From Levilactobacillus andaensis (GTDB lineage: Bacteria > Bacillota > Bacilli > Lactobacillales > Lactobacillaceae): a stretch of 64,000 nucleotides of DNA. The notes beneath the pieces are model-generated. The model searched no databases and had not been told where the DNA came from. It saw nothing but the letters and a program-made list of their open reading frames with translations. Each line of letters opens with the position of its first letter. The first letter of the stretch is position 1. A program made the translations under genes and the position numbers. This document shows, piece by piece, positions 1 to 8,901 of this stretch. The DNA lies in the NCBI RefSeq assembly GCF_016861695.1, contig NZ_BOLP01000003.1, positions 186,001-250,000 on the forward strand. Direction: 5' to 3'.

Positions 1-1420
1 CGGTCGTCAGCGTCGCGTAGCCGTGAGAAACGGACTTGAGCGCGTTGAAGAAGTCGTAGGCGATTTCGGCAAATGGCAACTGGTAGACCAAGACGACCAG
101 GTCGCCCTGGTTGTGCATGTCCTGGAGCTCCCCTTTGTGCTGGGTCGCCAACTTCATCACGTCACTCAGGCTTTCGCTGGTCGTGGTAATGGTCGCTGCG
201 GCCAGCGGTTCCTCGACGAAATCGATCTTGGCATAGTCGGGAAAGGCAATCGGGTTGTTCACGACGACCGGCTCGTCTTCATTTTTCAAATGCACGCGGT
301 AGGTCACGTTGGGCGCCGTCGTCAGCACGTCCAACCCGTATTCGTCGTGTAGCCGTTCGCGGATGATCTGCAGGTGGAAAATGCCCAAGAACCCACAGCG
401 GAAGCCAGCACCCAGGGCATCAGAGCTCTCGGCGTGATAGTGAAATGAGGTGTCGTTGAGCGCCAATTTTTCCACGGCCAGCTGGAGGTCATGGTAGTGG
501 TCCCCCTGCGGATAGAAGCCGGCAAAGACCATCGACTGGGATGGTTGGTACCCGGGTAAGGCGGTTGCTGTAGGCGTTACGGCGCTGGTCAGTGTATCCC
601 CGACCCGCAGCGCCTGTGGGTCCTTCAGCCCGGTCACCACGTAGCCAACGTCGCCGGCGCTAAGCTGTTTGGTGGCCACGCGTTGCGGCGCGAAGATTCC
701 AATTTCGTTGGCAGCCACAGCCTGGTCGTTGGCCATCAAGGTCAATTTGTCAGCAGTCGTCAACTTGCCGTCAACCACCCGAACGTAGGCGATGATGCCC
801 TTGAACGCGTCGTATTGGGAGTCGAACACAAGGGCCTTGAGTGGTTGGGTCATGTCGCCAACTGGTGCTGGGATCCGCGTGTGAATGGCCTCCAGCACGT
901 CATGAACGTTGAGGCCGGTCTTGGCAGAAATCTTGAGGATCTCGGTGGTCGCAAATTCGGGAGCCAACGCGCGGATCTGTTCGACGGTACGGTCGACATC
1001 GGCCGCGGCAGCATCGATCTTGTTGATGACGGGGATCACGACCAGGTGGTTGTCCTGAGCCAGCCGCAAGTTGGCCACCGTTTGGGCCTGAACGCCTTGC
1101 GTGGCATCAACCAACAACAGGGCGCCGTCACTAGCCGCGAGACTCTTGGAGACCTCATAGGTGAAGTCGACGTGCCCGGGGGTGTCGATGAAGTTATAGG
1201 TGTATTCCTGCCCGTCATCGGCGTGATAGTAGTTGCGGACGGTCCGTGATTTGACGGTGACGCCATGGGCCTGTTCGACCTGCAAGTCGTCGAGCAGTTG
1301 AGCCTTGCTGTCGCGGTCGTTGACGGTCTGAGTCTGCTCCATGATACGGTCGGCCAGCGTGGATTTCCCGTGGTCGATATGGGCGATGATGGCAAAATTA
1401 CGCGTGTTTTTCTGAGTCAT
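1..1420 (-). CDS. lepA: LepA-like translation GTPase (elongation factor 4 paralogue), C-terminus outside the window
   Basis: I translated the reverse strand from the ATG at 1418-1420, which has a strong AGGAGGAAAT site in front. About 473 residues are present and the frame is still open at base 1; LepA proteins usually have about 600 residues. The N-terminus reads MTQKNTRNFAIIAHIDHGKS (P-loop AHIDHGKS, residues 13-20), then DTPGHVD and NKID, the G3 and G4 motifs of translational GTPases. Further on are YDAFKGIIAYVRVVDG and GFRCGFLGIFHLQIIRERL, typical of the LepA core. The switch I segment reads EQAHGVTVKSRTV where standard LepA has ERGITIK-like residues. This suggests the second LepA paralogue known in some lactobacilli rather than the housekeeping copy. 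LepA acts on stalled or mistranslocated ribosomes; that role is family knowledge. Confidence 0.9.
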   Translation of the reverse strand, partial: MTQKNTRNFAIIAHIDHGKSTLADRIMEQTQTVNDRDSKAQLLDDLQVEQAHGVTVKSRTVRNYYHADDGQEYTYNFIDTPGHVDFTYEVSKSLAASDGALLLVDATQGVQAQTVANLRLAQDNHLVVIPVINKIDAAAADVDRTVEQIRALAPEFATTEILKISAKTGLNVHDVLEAIHTRIPAPVGDMTQPLKALVFDSQYDAFKGIIAYVRVVDGKLTTADKLTLMANDQAVAANEIGIFAPQRVATKQLSAGDVGYVVTGLKDPQALRVGDTLTSAVTPTATALPGYQPSQSMVFAGFYPQGDHYHDLQLAVEKLALNDTSFHYHAESSDALGAGFRCGFLGIFHLQIIRERLHDEYGLDVLTTAPNVTYRVHLKNEDEPVVVNNPIAFPDYAKIDFVEEPLAAATITTTSESLSDVMKLATQHKGELQDMHNQGDLVVLVYQLPFAEIAYDFFNALKSVSHGYATLTT

Positions 1421-1619
1421 TGATTTCCTCCTGAAAGCTGTGAGATGGATTACCTACTTCGGCCCAATGTTAATACGAACCGATATTGCTAAATTAGTGT
1501 CAATTGACCGCACTCCGGCTTTGGTTGTGTTCTGCAACATCAACCATTAAAAGCCGTGTGCCGTCTAAATCTTCGGGCCCACTGATAACGACGGCTTCCT
1601 AGTTGCTAAAAGACTACTG
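1421..1619. other. Intergenic DNA upstream of the lepA-like gene
   Basis: About 200 bases without a convincing gene. It should hold the leftward promoter of the lepA-like gene, but no unambiguous -35/-10 pair stands out. The family A repeat starts at its right end. Confidence 0.4.
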
Positions 1620-1785
1620 TGTAAGCCGAGAGGTCGCCAGATATGGACTCAGGCGCATCGTTCTGCTTAGCTGGCGGTGATTTCCCAGCAGCTTAGCAGA
1701 AGACCAAGCTTGAAGACTCGCGATTTTCGAGGCTTCAAGTTGTGTCTGCACCGTTCCAGCCCATATCTGGCGGCCGGTAAGGCGA
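1620..1785 (+). repeat. Family A multi-hairpin repeat, copy A1
   Basis: About 166 bp bounded by GTAAGCCGAGAGG and GGCCGGTAAGGC. The outer arms CGCCAGATATGG and CCATATCTGGCG are inverted repeats. Inside are two further hairpins: TTCTGCTTAG / CTTAGCAGAA and CTTGAAGACTCG / CGAGGCTTCAAG. Related copies lie near 18801, 34508, 37579 and 41552. It abuts the 3' end of the TetR gene. Confidence 0.8.
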
Positions 1786-1788
1786 AGG

Positions 1789-2436
1789 TCATCTCAATAT
1801 GCCGTCGAGGTAGTAGCCAAACGTCTGGCAGACCTCGGCAGTTAAGTCGATTTGAAACGCGGGAAAGTCCACGTTGAGGGTCGTGTGATTAAATTGGTCA
1901 AGGCCGGTGAGGTTCATCAGACCGCTGATAATGGCGCTTTGGATAACGAAGAGGTGGCTGGCTTGGGCCGCGCTCAATGTCGTCGGCACCTGGGTAGCAA
2001 CCACTCGGCCGAGGGCGAGATTGGCGGCGTACAAGTTGCGCCGACCCTGTTCGGTTTGCGCGCGGTCGGCGTGGGATTCTAATACAGGGCCACGCAAGGC
2101 GTTAAGCCGGACTAAGGTCGCATGGTCGCTGATTAACGTGCGGGTTTGGTCCACCAGCCGTGTTTTCAATTGCGCTGCATTTGCCACCGGTTTCGCCGTC
2201 CATTCAGCGGCCAACGTCGTGAAATAATCGCGATAACCAGTTAAGAGGAGCGTCATGAAAATACTTTCTTTACTCTGATAATAGTTGAACAGCGTCCCCT
2301 TAGCCACACCGGCCTGTTGGGCAATCATGGCCATGGAAATGTCGCTAAAGGCGTGTTGCGAAAACAATTGCCAAGCGGCGGCCGCGATTTGCTGAGCCTT
2401 GGCGTTCTTTTCAGCGGATGTTTGGACGTTAGCCAT
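1789..2436 (-). CDS. TetR/AcrR-family transcriptional regulator
   Basis: A 215-residue protein with the TetR N-terminal helix-turn-helix at about residues 15-60, including IAAAAWQLFSQHAFSDISMA and the recognition segment AGVAKGTLFNYYQSKESIF. The C-terminal two-thirds is helical, as expected for a ligand-binding and dimerisation domain, and gives no hint of the ligand. The start is ATG at 2434-2436 after GGAGGTGA. The 3' end lies against repeat A1. A palindrome, AAATTGAC-N5-GTCATTTT, lies 20 bp upstream (2456-2476) and is probably the operator, so autoregulation is likely. The divergent acetyltransferase gene starts about 200 bp away and may or may not be a target. Confidence 0.88.
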   Translation of the reverse strand: MANVQTSAEKNAKAQQIAAAAWQLFSQHAFSDISMAMIAQQAGVAKGTLFNYYQSKESIFMTLLLTGYRDYFTTLAAEWTAKPVANAAQLKTRLVDQTRTLISDHATLVRLNALRGPVLESHADRAQTEQGRRNLYAANLALGRVVATQVPTTLSAAQASHLFVIQSAIISGLMNLTGLDQFNHTTLNVDFPAFQIDLTAEVCQTFGYYLDGILR

Positions 2437-2455
2437 GGGGTCACCTCCATTTTCA

Positions 2456-2476
2456 AAATTGACTAGCGGTCATTTT
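2456..2476. promoter_or_regulatory. Candidate TetR operator
   Basis: The inverted repeat AAATTGAC-TAGCG-GTCATTTT lies between the divergent TetR and GNAT genes, just upstream of the TetR ribosome site. Size and symmetry fit TetR-family operators. Assignment to this regulator is by position only. Confidence 0.5.
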
Positions 2477-2642
2477 TAAATACGAATTAGTTTACCGCCC
2501 GGCGAATTTTCTGTCAATGGCCCCTGGTCAAAGTGGTATTCTAGAAAGTGACATCACGTTGTGGACTGGCTGCGAGTGTCTCGCTAATACTGCTTACTTT
2601 GTTCAATCAGGCAGGCCACGACTACTATTTGGGAGGAAAATT

Positions 2643-3167
2643 ATGAGTTTAATTTATATCAGACAGGCAACTCGCGCCGACTTACCGGCCATCATGCCCA
2701 TTATTGCGAATGCCAAGGCCCTGTTGAAGGCCGATGGCAGTCCCCAGTGGCAAGACGGCTACCCGGACGAAGCTGGCATTACCCAAGATATTGACGCCCT
2801 GCAGAGCTGGCTGTTGATTGTCGATGGTCACGTGGCGGGCACGGCGGCACAGGTGGTCGCGGATGACCCGAACTACCATGAAATTACTGGCGACGGTTGG
2901 GCCAACACGACGGACCCCTACGCGACGATCCATCGAATTGCGTTGAGCGCGGATTACGCCGGCCAACACCTCAGTCACTACTTCTTCTCCAACCTGATCA
3001 GCGCCGCCTACCGCGATGGCGTCCGGAACTTCCGGATCGATACCCACGCCATGAACAAGCGGATGCAGGCCATTGCGACCAGCATGGGCTACCAATTCCG
3101 CGGTATCGTTCACGTCGCCGAACCGGGCGATAACGCGCGCCGAGCTTACGAACTACATTTAGATTAA
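2643..3167 (+). CDS. GNAT-family N-acetyltransferase
   Basis: A 174-residue protein starting at ATG 2643, which follows GGGAGGAAAATT at a good distance. The frame stays open further upstream, but no ribosome site supports an earlier start. It begins MSLIYIRQATRADLPAIMPI, typical of the GNAT beta1-alpha1 region. The core includes TIHRIALSADYAGQHLSHYF (beta4 and an atypical acetyl-CoA loop) and NFRIDTHAMNKRMQAIATSMGYQFRG (the C-terminal GNAT half, with N-R-M-GY-F spacing). The family moves an acetyl group from acetyl-CoA to an amine; the substrate cannot be read from the sequence. It is monocistronic and followed by a terminator hairpin. Confidence 0.88.
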   Translation: MSLIYIRQATRADLPAIMPIIANAKALLKADGSPQWQDGYPDEAGITQDIDALQSWLLIVDGHVAGTAAQVVADDPNYHEITGDGWANTTDPYATIHRIALSADYAGQHLSHYFFSNLISAAYRDGVRNFRIDTHAMNKRMQAIATSMGYQFRGIVHVAEPGDNARRAYELHLD

Positions 3168-3176
3168 TAGCTGTAA

Positions 3177-3220
3177 AAAATGGTAAGGTCCCCCTTCTAG
3201 CGACCTTACCATTTTGCTTT
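3177..3220 (+). terminator. Rho-independent terminator after the GNAT gene
   Basis: A 14-bp perfect stem, AAAATGGTAAGGTC / GACCTTACCATTTT, starts ten bases after the stop codon and is followed by a T-rich stretch. Confidence 0.85.
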
Positions 3221-3333
3221 CATTTTTCGAAAAAAGTCCGGAACGGGGCGAACTTGTTTTCACTAATCAGGTGAATGGGTAACAATTCCCGAACATTGAG
3301 GGGCAAAAACACCGTATTGCCAGATAATTATGG

Positions 3334-3363
3334 TTGTAAATGAATTTGACATTGATGTATAAT
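3334..3363 (+). promoter_or_regulatory. Promoter of the EAL gene
   Basis: The -35 TTGTAA (3334-3339), an 18-bp spacer and a perfect -10 TATAAT (3358-3363) lie about 50 bp upstream of the start codon. Confidence 0.6.
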
Positions 3364-3414
3364 AATCACTAATGTTGGCAAGGTAGCTAACACGGGAAGG
3401 GGATTTTATTCTAA

Positions 3415-4071
3415 ATGTATCGTTTCTTTGTTCAGCCGCAGATCAACGCGGTAACTCAAAAATTGGCTGGCTATGAATTACTTTTACGTTCGTATTGCCA
3501 TGACTACTGGGTGACTCCGACCGACTTTACGGCGGTACCAATGGACCAACAGGTATCGTTGTCCTACCAAGAGATTACGAATATCTTGAAGGATCATCAG
3601 AATAATCCCGAAATTTCCTTTAACCTCAACCGAGAACAATTCACGAACCGGACGACCATTGGCCATCTGATTCATTTGAAAAAATCCATCAAAAATCTAA
3701 AGCTGATCGTCGAATTGACCGAAGCCCCGACACTAGAGGAACTACACCGCTACGTGGCGCTGTACAAGGCGTTCGACATCAAACTGAGTTTGGACGACGT
3801 TGGCACCGACAACGCTTGGAGTCCAGCGATTCAAGATGTCCTGCCCTTCATGGACAACATTAAGTTCGCCATGCAAAATTTCCGCCTGCAACACCGGCAA
3901 GCCGATCTGATTGGTAGCCTCAATAGCTGGCGAAAAATTGCGGACATGTATCAACTCGGCTTCACCATTGAAGGAATCGAAGATCAAGACGATGTGAAGC
4001 TCGCCCAGCAATACAATGCACAAACAACGCAAGGGTATTATTACAGCAAGCCTGTTCCTTATTGTGGCTAG
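3415..4071 (+). CDS. Stand-alone EAL-domain protein (c-di-GMP phosphodiesterase-like)
   Basis: A 218-residue cytosolic protein made only of an EAL domain, with no GGDEF, sensory or membrane part. The start ATG 3415 follows GGAAGGGGA. Motifs in order are ELLLR (EAL-type loop, residues 21-25), SFNLN with the metal-ligand Asn, VELTE, SLDDVG (DDFG-type), IKFA, IEGIE and QGYYYSKP. The positions usually needed for metal binding and catalysis (E, N, E, DD, K, E, Q) all seem occupied. Activity on cyclic di-GMP is therefore possible, although stand-alone EAL proteins in lactobacilli are often treated as degenerate. At 218 residues it is slightly shorter than a typical EAL domain (about 240). It has its own promoter and terminator. 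Confidence 0.85.
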   Translation: MYRFFVQPQINAVTQKLAGYELLLRSYCHDYWVTPTDFTAVPMDQQVSLSYQEITNILKDHQNNPEISFNLNREQFTNRTTIGHLIHLKKSIKNLKLIVELTEAPTLEELHRYVALYKAFDIKLSLDDVGTDNAWSPAIQDVLPFMDNIKFAMQNFRLQHRQADLIGSLNSWRKIADMYQLGFTIEGIEDQDDVKLAQQYNAQTTQGYYYSKPVPYCG

Positions 4072-4087
4072 GTTTGTGGCGATGTTA

Positions 4088-4144
4088 AAAGAAGACGATT
4101 TATTCCTAATGTTTTTGATTTAGGAATAATCGTCTTCTTTTTTT
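4088..4144 (+). terminator. Terminator after the EAL gene
   Basis: A long stem, AAAGAAGACGATT / AATCGTCTTCTTT, extended by TATTCCTAA / TTAGGAATA, with a short loop and a run of seven T. Confidence 0.9.
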
Positions 4145-4222
4145 GATTATTAATATTTGGGAAAGATATGCTTACTGACAAGTTAAGAATCTATATCGAG
4201 ACAGTGGAACGCTACTTGGTAA

Positions 4223-6969
4223 CTTGACCCTATTCCCTATTGGTTCACTTCTAAATCTAAAGCTGGCACCCGCGAATCATAAAGGTGCACTCTGCTCTCG
4301 ACCTTATTGATTTGCTACTAATCTAAAGCTTACTATGCAGTCGTCGGACGCCCCTATCCGCTCTTGACCTTATTGATTTGCTACTAATCTAAAGCATTTT
4401 TTAATGCGACGTTCCAGTTCGTCGGGCTCTTGACCTTATTGATTTGCTACTAATCTAAAGCCGTCGCCCTTAGCTTTACGTTCCAACGTTTGCTCTTGAC
4501 CTTATTGATTTGCTACTAATCTAAAGCGGGTCTTGGGACCGGCAAAAACGATGTCGCGCTCTTGACCTTATTGATTTGCTACTAATCTAAAGCTGAGAAA
4601 GTAAGACGGCGCGGTCTCGGTGAGCTCTTGACCTTATTGATTTGCTACTAATCTAAAGCCAAAGCGTGCGGGGATGTGATAAATGCCGAGCTCTTGACCT
4701 TATTGATTTGCTACTAATCTAAAGCAGCCGTTACCGTAGCCGATTGACCAACCATGCTCTTGACCTTATTGATTTGCTACTAATCTAAAGCCGGCGTTTG
4801 GACACCAGGAACACTATAGTAGCTCTTGACCTTATTGATTTGCTACTAATCTAAAGCAAGGGGGATGCCTTATGGCACAACGATATGGCTCTTGACCTTA
4901 TTGATTTGCTACTAATCTAAAGCGCTTAAAGATGTTCCCACCAGCCGGCGTCGGCTCTTGACCTTATTGATTTGCTACTAATCTAAAGCAAAATTGTTGG
5001 TAAGTCAGCCGGGAAGCGAGCTCTTGACCTTATTGATTTGCTACTAATCTAAAGCGTTTGACAAGGGATAATAGCTTATCCGAAAGCTCTTGACCTTATT
5101 GATTTGCTACTAATCTAAAGCTCGGGGATGGCGTGCCATCCATTGTGAAGGGCTCTTGACCTTATTGATTTGCTACTAATCTAAAGCTTTCGTTGCGAGC
5201 GAACCCGCCGCTAGTGCGCTCTTGACCTTATTGATTTGCTACTAATCTAAAGCAATAGGTTCATGCGCGCGGCACGTAGTTTTGCTCTTGACCTTATTGA
5301 TTTGCTACTAATCTAAAGCTTAGAATCTATCACAACTTTCTAATTGCTAGCTCTTGACCTTATTGATTTGCTACTAATCTAAAGCACCAGGAATTGCAAT
5401 TTTGAATTCGCTGTTGCTCTTGACCTTATTGATTTGCTACTAATCTAAAGCTGCCATCCCCGTAACCGGTAGACCATCCATGCTCTTGACCTTATTGATT
5501 TGCTACTAATCTAAAGCGTACGATAACCAGGGTAAAGCCGTGAGTTAGCTCTTGACCTTATTGATTTGCTACTAATCTAAAGCGTACTGGTCCACGTTAT
5601 CCACCGTGACCATGCTCTTGACCTTATTGATTTGCTACTAATCTAAAGCGTTCTACGTCAGGAGCCTTTTCTACATCGGGCTCTTGACCTTATTGATTTG
5701 CTACTAATCTAAAGCGGTGCTTGAGCTTCCAATCGTTGGCGTAGCGCTCTTGACCTTATTGATTTGCTACTAATCTAAAGCTGAACGACTTGCCAATAAT
5801 CGTAAGTGTCAGCTCTTGACCTTATTGATTTGCTACTAATCTAAAGCAAAAACAACGACAATCGAAATGTTACTGACGCTCTTGACCTTATTGATTTGCT
5901 ACTAATCTAAAGCAAACAGCCAGTTTGATGGCATCATCGGCGGGCTCTTGACCTTATTGATTTGCTACTAATCTAAAGCAATCGGAATGGCTGCCCATCT
6001 AGAAAGAAAGCTCTTGACCTTATTGATTTGCTACTAATCTAAAGCCACCCTGTTACAGTCGATGACGCCTTTAGCGCTCTTGACCTTATTGATTTGCTAC
6101 TAATCTAAAGCCCGAAACTAAGGCTAAACAGCTTTCCGCCGGCTCTTGACCTTATTGATTTGCTACTAATCTAAAGCGGATGTCATCGTCGATGTGCACT
6201 AGCTTGTGCTCTTGACCTTATTGATTTGCTACTAATCTAAAGCAAACACCACAACCAGAATTGCCAGGGCATCGCTCTTGACCTTATTGATTTGCTACTA
6301 ATCTAAAGCAAACAAACGATTCGCTTCAATCAAGGCGGCGCTCTTGACCTTATTGATTTGCTACTAATCTAAAGCGTGCCAAGGGTGCCCCCAGAGACCC
6401 AATGCGCTCTTGACCTTATTGATTTGCTACTAATCTAAAGCACCAGGTTGTGCCCCCCGCCTTGGTCTTCGGCTCTTGACCTTATTGATTTGCTACTAAT
6501 CTAAAGCGGGTAAAACCAAGGGTGTTCTGCGACGCATGCTCTTGACCTTATTGATTTGCTACTAATCTAAAGCGGCTATGCTCATAGGGTCTTAGTTCGA
6601 CAAGCTCTTGACCTTATTGATTTGCTACTAATCTAAAGCATAGTAACTGTCACAAGCCTGTGACATGAAGCTCTTGACCTTATTGATTTGCTACTAATCT
6701 AAAGCACAAGTCTCTCACTGTCTGCACGTCATAGCGCTCTTGACCTTATTGATTTGCTACTAATCTAAAGCTAACACCTTGTTGTAGTTACCTTTTTCAA
6801 TGCTCTTGACCTTATTGATTTGCTACTAATCTAAAGCCTTTAGTCATACCAGTAAAAGGATTCGTCCGCTCTTGACCTTATTGATTTGCTACTAATCTAA
6901 AGCCAAACCGGTAGTTACGTCAACAAGGACGGGGCTCTTGACCTTATTGATTTGCTACTAATCTAAAGC
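4223..6969 (-). CRISPR. Type II-A CRISPR array: 41 intact repeats plus one decayed terminal repeat
   Basis: The 36-bp repeat is GCTCTTGACCTTATTG (first 16 bases, plus strand) followed by ATTTGCTACTAATCTAAAGC. It recurs with an exact 66-bp period from 4294 to 6969, giving 41 repeats and 40 spacers of 30 bp. The repeat at 4294 has one T-to-C change. One further decayed repeat (4223-4263) ends in AATCTAAAGC and is followed by a 41st spacer of exactly 30 bp (4264-4293). The decayed end marks the trailer. The leader is therefore at the right, next to csn2, and the array is transcribed on the minus strand like the cas genes. Read that way the repeat begins GCTTTAGATTAGTAGC, resembling the GUUUUAGA start of other II-A crRNAs. 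No spacer appears twice. Confidence 0.98.
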
Positions 6970-7004
6970 CGATGTTTTCACACTAATATCTCATAACGAT
7001 TTTT
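6970..7004 (-). promoter_or_regulatory. CRISPR leader (short, between csn2 and the array)
   Basis: Only 35 bp separate the csn2 stop codon from the first repeat; read on the minus strand they end in AAAACATCG. The array promoter may overlap the csn2 3' end, where minus-strand TTGTTC and TTATGA lie 16 bp apart. Both the leader role and the promoter are inferred from position. Confidence 0.55.
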
Positions 7005-7670
7005 CTACCACAGAACAAAATCGCTATCGATGAAGCGATAGTCACATCCTTTGAAATATGACGTTCGCTTAGTAGGTGAAAATTCGATTAGAAGAAGTGG
7101 TAAATCAACATTCGCCATAAATCTCACCAACAGTTGGAGTTGGTCGCTACTGAGATAATGGCTAACATTGGTCAATGCAATTAATTTATGATCATTTAAC
7201 TCTAGGAGAACTTTGACTAGTGTCTCAATTATAGCATAAGAATCGTCATTCAAATCCGCTGTTAATTGGATATTGCTAAATTTAACTAGTTTAGCCAATT
7301 CCGGTATCTCTGGTAGCTCCAATGGAACATCCATCAAATAACTGTCGGTCAGCAGTTGTGATAATAATTCCCTTAAATCATCTGCCATTTGAACGACCTG
7401 TTCATCTGCCAACAATGCTATTAGCCTCGCTTGTAGCTTTCTTTGGAAAAGTGCATTCAAATCCAGCGTTAGCATAGGGTCACCATACCATTTTGCTCCC
7501 TTGCTAAGCTCTACTGCTTCAAAGTTATCATCACTCAAATAAATCGTATCTGCTCGGTCCTGTAATCCTAAAGTTAAATCACGATAAACGCGCTGCGCCG
7601 CCGTATCAATGACCGTTACTCGACTATTAGTAACAGAAAACGGCGGAAAACTATAATACGTTAGGTTCAT
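7005..7670 (-). CDS. csn2: Type II-A CRISPR adaptation protein Csn2
   Basis: A 221-residue protein, last of the four cas genes and directly before the array leader. The start codon overlaps the cas2 stop in an ATGA arrangement (7667-7670). Csn2 proteins form tetrameric rings that bind DNA ends and help Cas9, Cas1 and Cas2 capture new spacers. The length and composition match the family (short form about 220 residues). Recognisable features are an N-terminal hydrophobic strand region (MNLTYYSFPPFSV), a central acidic helical stretch and the C-terminal HYLSSDQLQLLVRF / LLLIEFSPTKR part that resembles the degenerate P-loop fold. The assignment rests mainly on locus position and length, as the family is poorly conserved. 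Confidence 0.92.
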   Translation of the reverse strand: MNLTYYSFPPFSVTNSRVTVIDTAAQRVYRDLTLGLQDRADTIYLSDDNFEAVELSKGAKWYGDPMLTLDLNALFQRKLQARLIALLADEQVVQMADDLRELLSQLLTDSYLMDVPLELPEIPELAKLVKFSNIQLTADLNDDSYAIIETLVKVLLELNDHKLIALTNVSHYLSSDQLQLLVRFMANVDLPLLLIEFSPTKRTSYFKGCDYRFIDSDFVLW

Positions 7671-7987
7671 ATCATGATTGTCCTCTCTGCAGAGTTCAGG
7701 ATATCCTTATTCGGTTCACCAGAGATAAAGTGCATGGCCTGATATTGCTTTTCAGTCAACATAACCGATTGAACTAACCCCTTCTTAGGTGTAATTGCGG
7801 CAATTCTCTGCTCAATTGCACGAGCATTCTGTGAACTCGGACAAACCCGAACATACACTGAGAACTGCATCATGAAAAATCCCTCTTGAATCAGCGACTT
7901 CCGAAATCGACGATAGTTTCGTCGATCCGTGCTACTTAGCATTGGTAAATCAAACATAATCATCAGTCTCATCACCCGATACCTCAT
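7667..7987 (-). CDS. cas2: CRISPR-associated endoribonuclease/adaptation protein Cas2
   Basis: A 106-residue protein with the ferredoxin-like Cas2 fold. MRLMIMFDLPM carries the conserved Asp at the end of beta1, followed by RRNYRRFRKSLIQEGFFMMQ and SVYVRV. The start at 7987 (MRYRVMRL) fits the II-A pattern, where a few residues precede the MR-MFD core, and it overlaps the end of cas1 by 38 bp. Cas2 is the structural centre of the Cas1-Cas2 integrase that inserts spacers at the leader end. It is translationally coupled to cas1 upstream and csn2 downstream. Confidence 0.96.
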   Translation of the reverse strand: MRYRVMRLMIMFDLPMLSSTDRRNYRRFRKSLIQEGFFMMQFSVYVRVCPSSQNARAIEQRIAAITPKKGLVQSVMLTEKQYQAMHFISGEPNKDILNSAERTIMI

Positions 7988-8855
7988 TTGGAAATTCTAC
8001 CTCTATTCTCACTTGATCTGTCTCACAATTCAGATAGTGCAAGCATTCCGCAACGTATCTGTCCATGGCATTTCTGACAATCTCTTGTTTACCATTGAAA
8101 ACAACCTTCATATCCAGTAATCGTGCTAGCGCCAACTTTATATCTGGCGTTAGGTCTAGTAATTTGTGGCGTGCGACCCACTGATCAATGACCGGTCGAA
8201 AGGGTTCCATTAAGTCTGAACCTAAATTAAAGGCATTCCCTGCATTATCATGATGAATCCCGAAACAAGTCATATAGCCTCGACTCACAACTGACCGATC
8301 AACCAACGATAATAGTAACGAATAGCCATAATTAAGCGCCGCATTCTCCGGAACCAAATCTGAACGAGAAAAGTCATCCCCAAATAATAACGGAAAGTAT
8401 TGTCGGGCAACCACTGCTTCTCGATTCGAGTCATCATTCAATTCCAACTTATCCAGCTCTGCTTTCAGACTGCTAGTTTCAGCCCCTATTAGCTGAGCGA
8501 CTGCAATTTGATTGGCCAACTTACTGGCAACTACCCGTGTCCACAAATTAGCTTTGCGACCTAAATCCCAGTTAACCTGTGACGTCACTAATGCCGCTGT
8601 CCGTGACTTCGGGTAACACCCGGTCGTTTCACAGATTGGTTGACCATCTCTTCCTGTGAATAGAATTTTAGCGTGAACTTCCGCTAATGCTGCCACAGCA
8701 GCTGTGGTCACCACCGCTTGAAGTGTTTGAATTAGCAGCACGTCCACATCTTTTATTGGGACGTGTAACCGGTCAGAATCCGTCTGAATCACCAAGTTTC
8801 CCGCCGTTAGAGATACCTTGGCGTGTTGGCTGATCATGATTGTTCGCCACCCCAT
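7950..8855 (-). CDS. cas1: CRISPR integrase Cas1 (type II)
   Basis: A 301-residue Cas1 beginning MGWRTIMISQHAK, the usual type II N-terminus, after the ribosome site AAGGGGG. The beta domain occupies about residues 1-85 and the helical catalytic domain the rest. Likely metal-binding residues are Glu146 (REAVVARQYF), His201/His202 (GIHHDN) and the Asp214/Glu217 patch (SDLMEPFRP). Cas1 catalyses spacer integration together with Cas2. The 213 bp between the cas9 stop and the cas1 start hold the tracrRNA gene on the other strand, so its promoter lies inside the cas1 untranslated region. Transcription of cas1 probably continues from cas9, through or past that antisense unit. Confidence 0.97.
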   Translation of the reverse strand: MGWRTIMISQHAKVSLTAGNLVIQTDSDRLHVPIKDVDVLLIQTLQAVVTTAAVAALAEVHAKILFTGRDGQPICETTGCYPKSRTAALVTSQVNWDLGRKANLWTRVVASKLANQIAVAQLIGAETSSLKAELDKLELNDDSNREAVVARQYFPLLFGDDFSRSDLVPENAALNYGYSLLLSLVDRSVVSRGYMTCFGIHHDNAGNAFNLGSDLMEPFRPVIDQWVARHKLLDLTPDIKLALARLLDMKVVFNGKQEIVRNAMDRYVAECLHYLNCETDQVRIEVEFPNEVSGDETDDYV

Positions 8856-8866
8856 TAGTTTCCCCC

Positions 8867-8895
8867 TTGCGTTGTCTGTTTTAATATGTTATTCT
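8867..8895 (+). promoter_or_regulatory. tracrRNA promoter
   Basis: The -35 TTGCGT (8867-8872), a 17-bp spacer and -10 TATTCT (8890-8895) predict a start near 8902, about 14 bases before the anti-repeat. Confidence 0.6.
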
Positions 8896-8901
8896 ACTGA
8901 A

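Noticed and set aside
1677-1877. Short open frames inside the A and B repeats (also near 18965, 31315, 34816, 48598, 53990)
   Set aside because: They follow the repeat sequence in whichever frame is open, differ between copies and lack starts with ribosome sites.
4223-6969. Self-targeting spacers
   Set aside because: By eye no spacer matched another part of this window; a full genome search is needed, so no claim is made.
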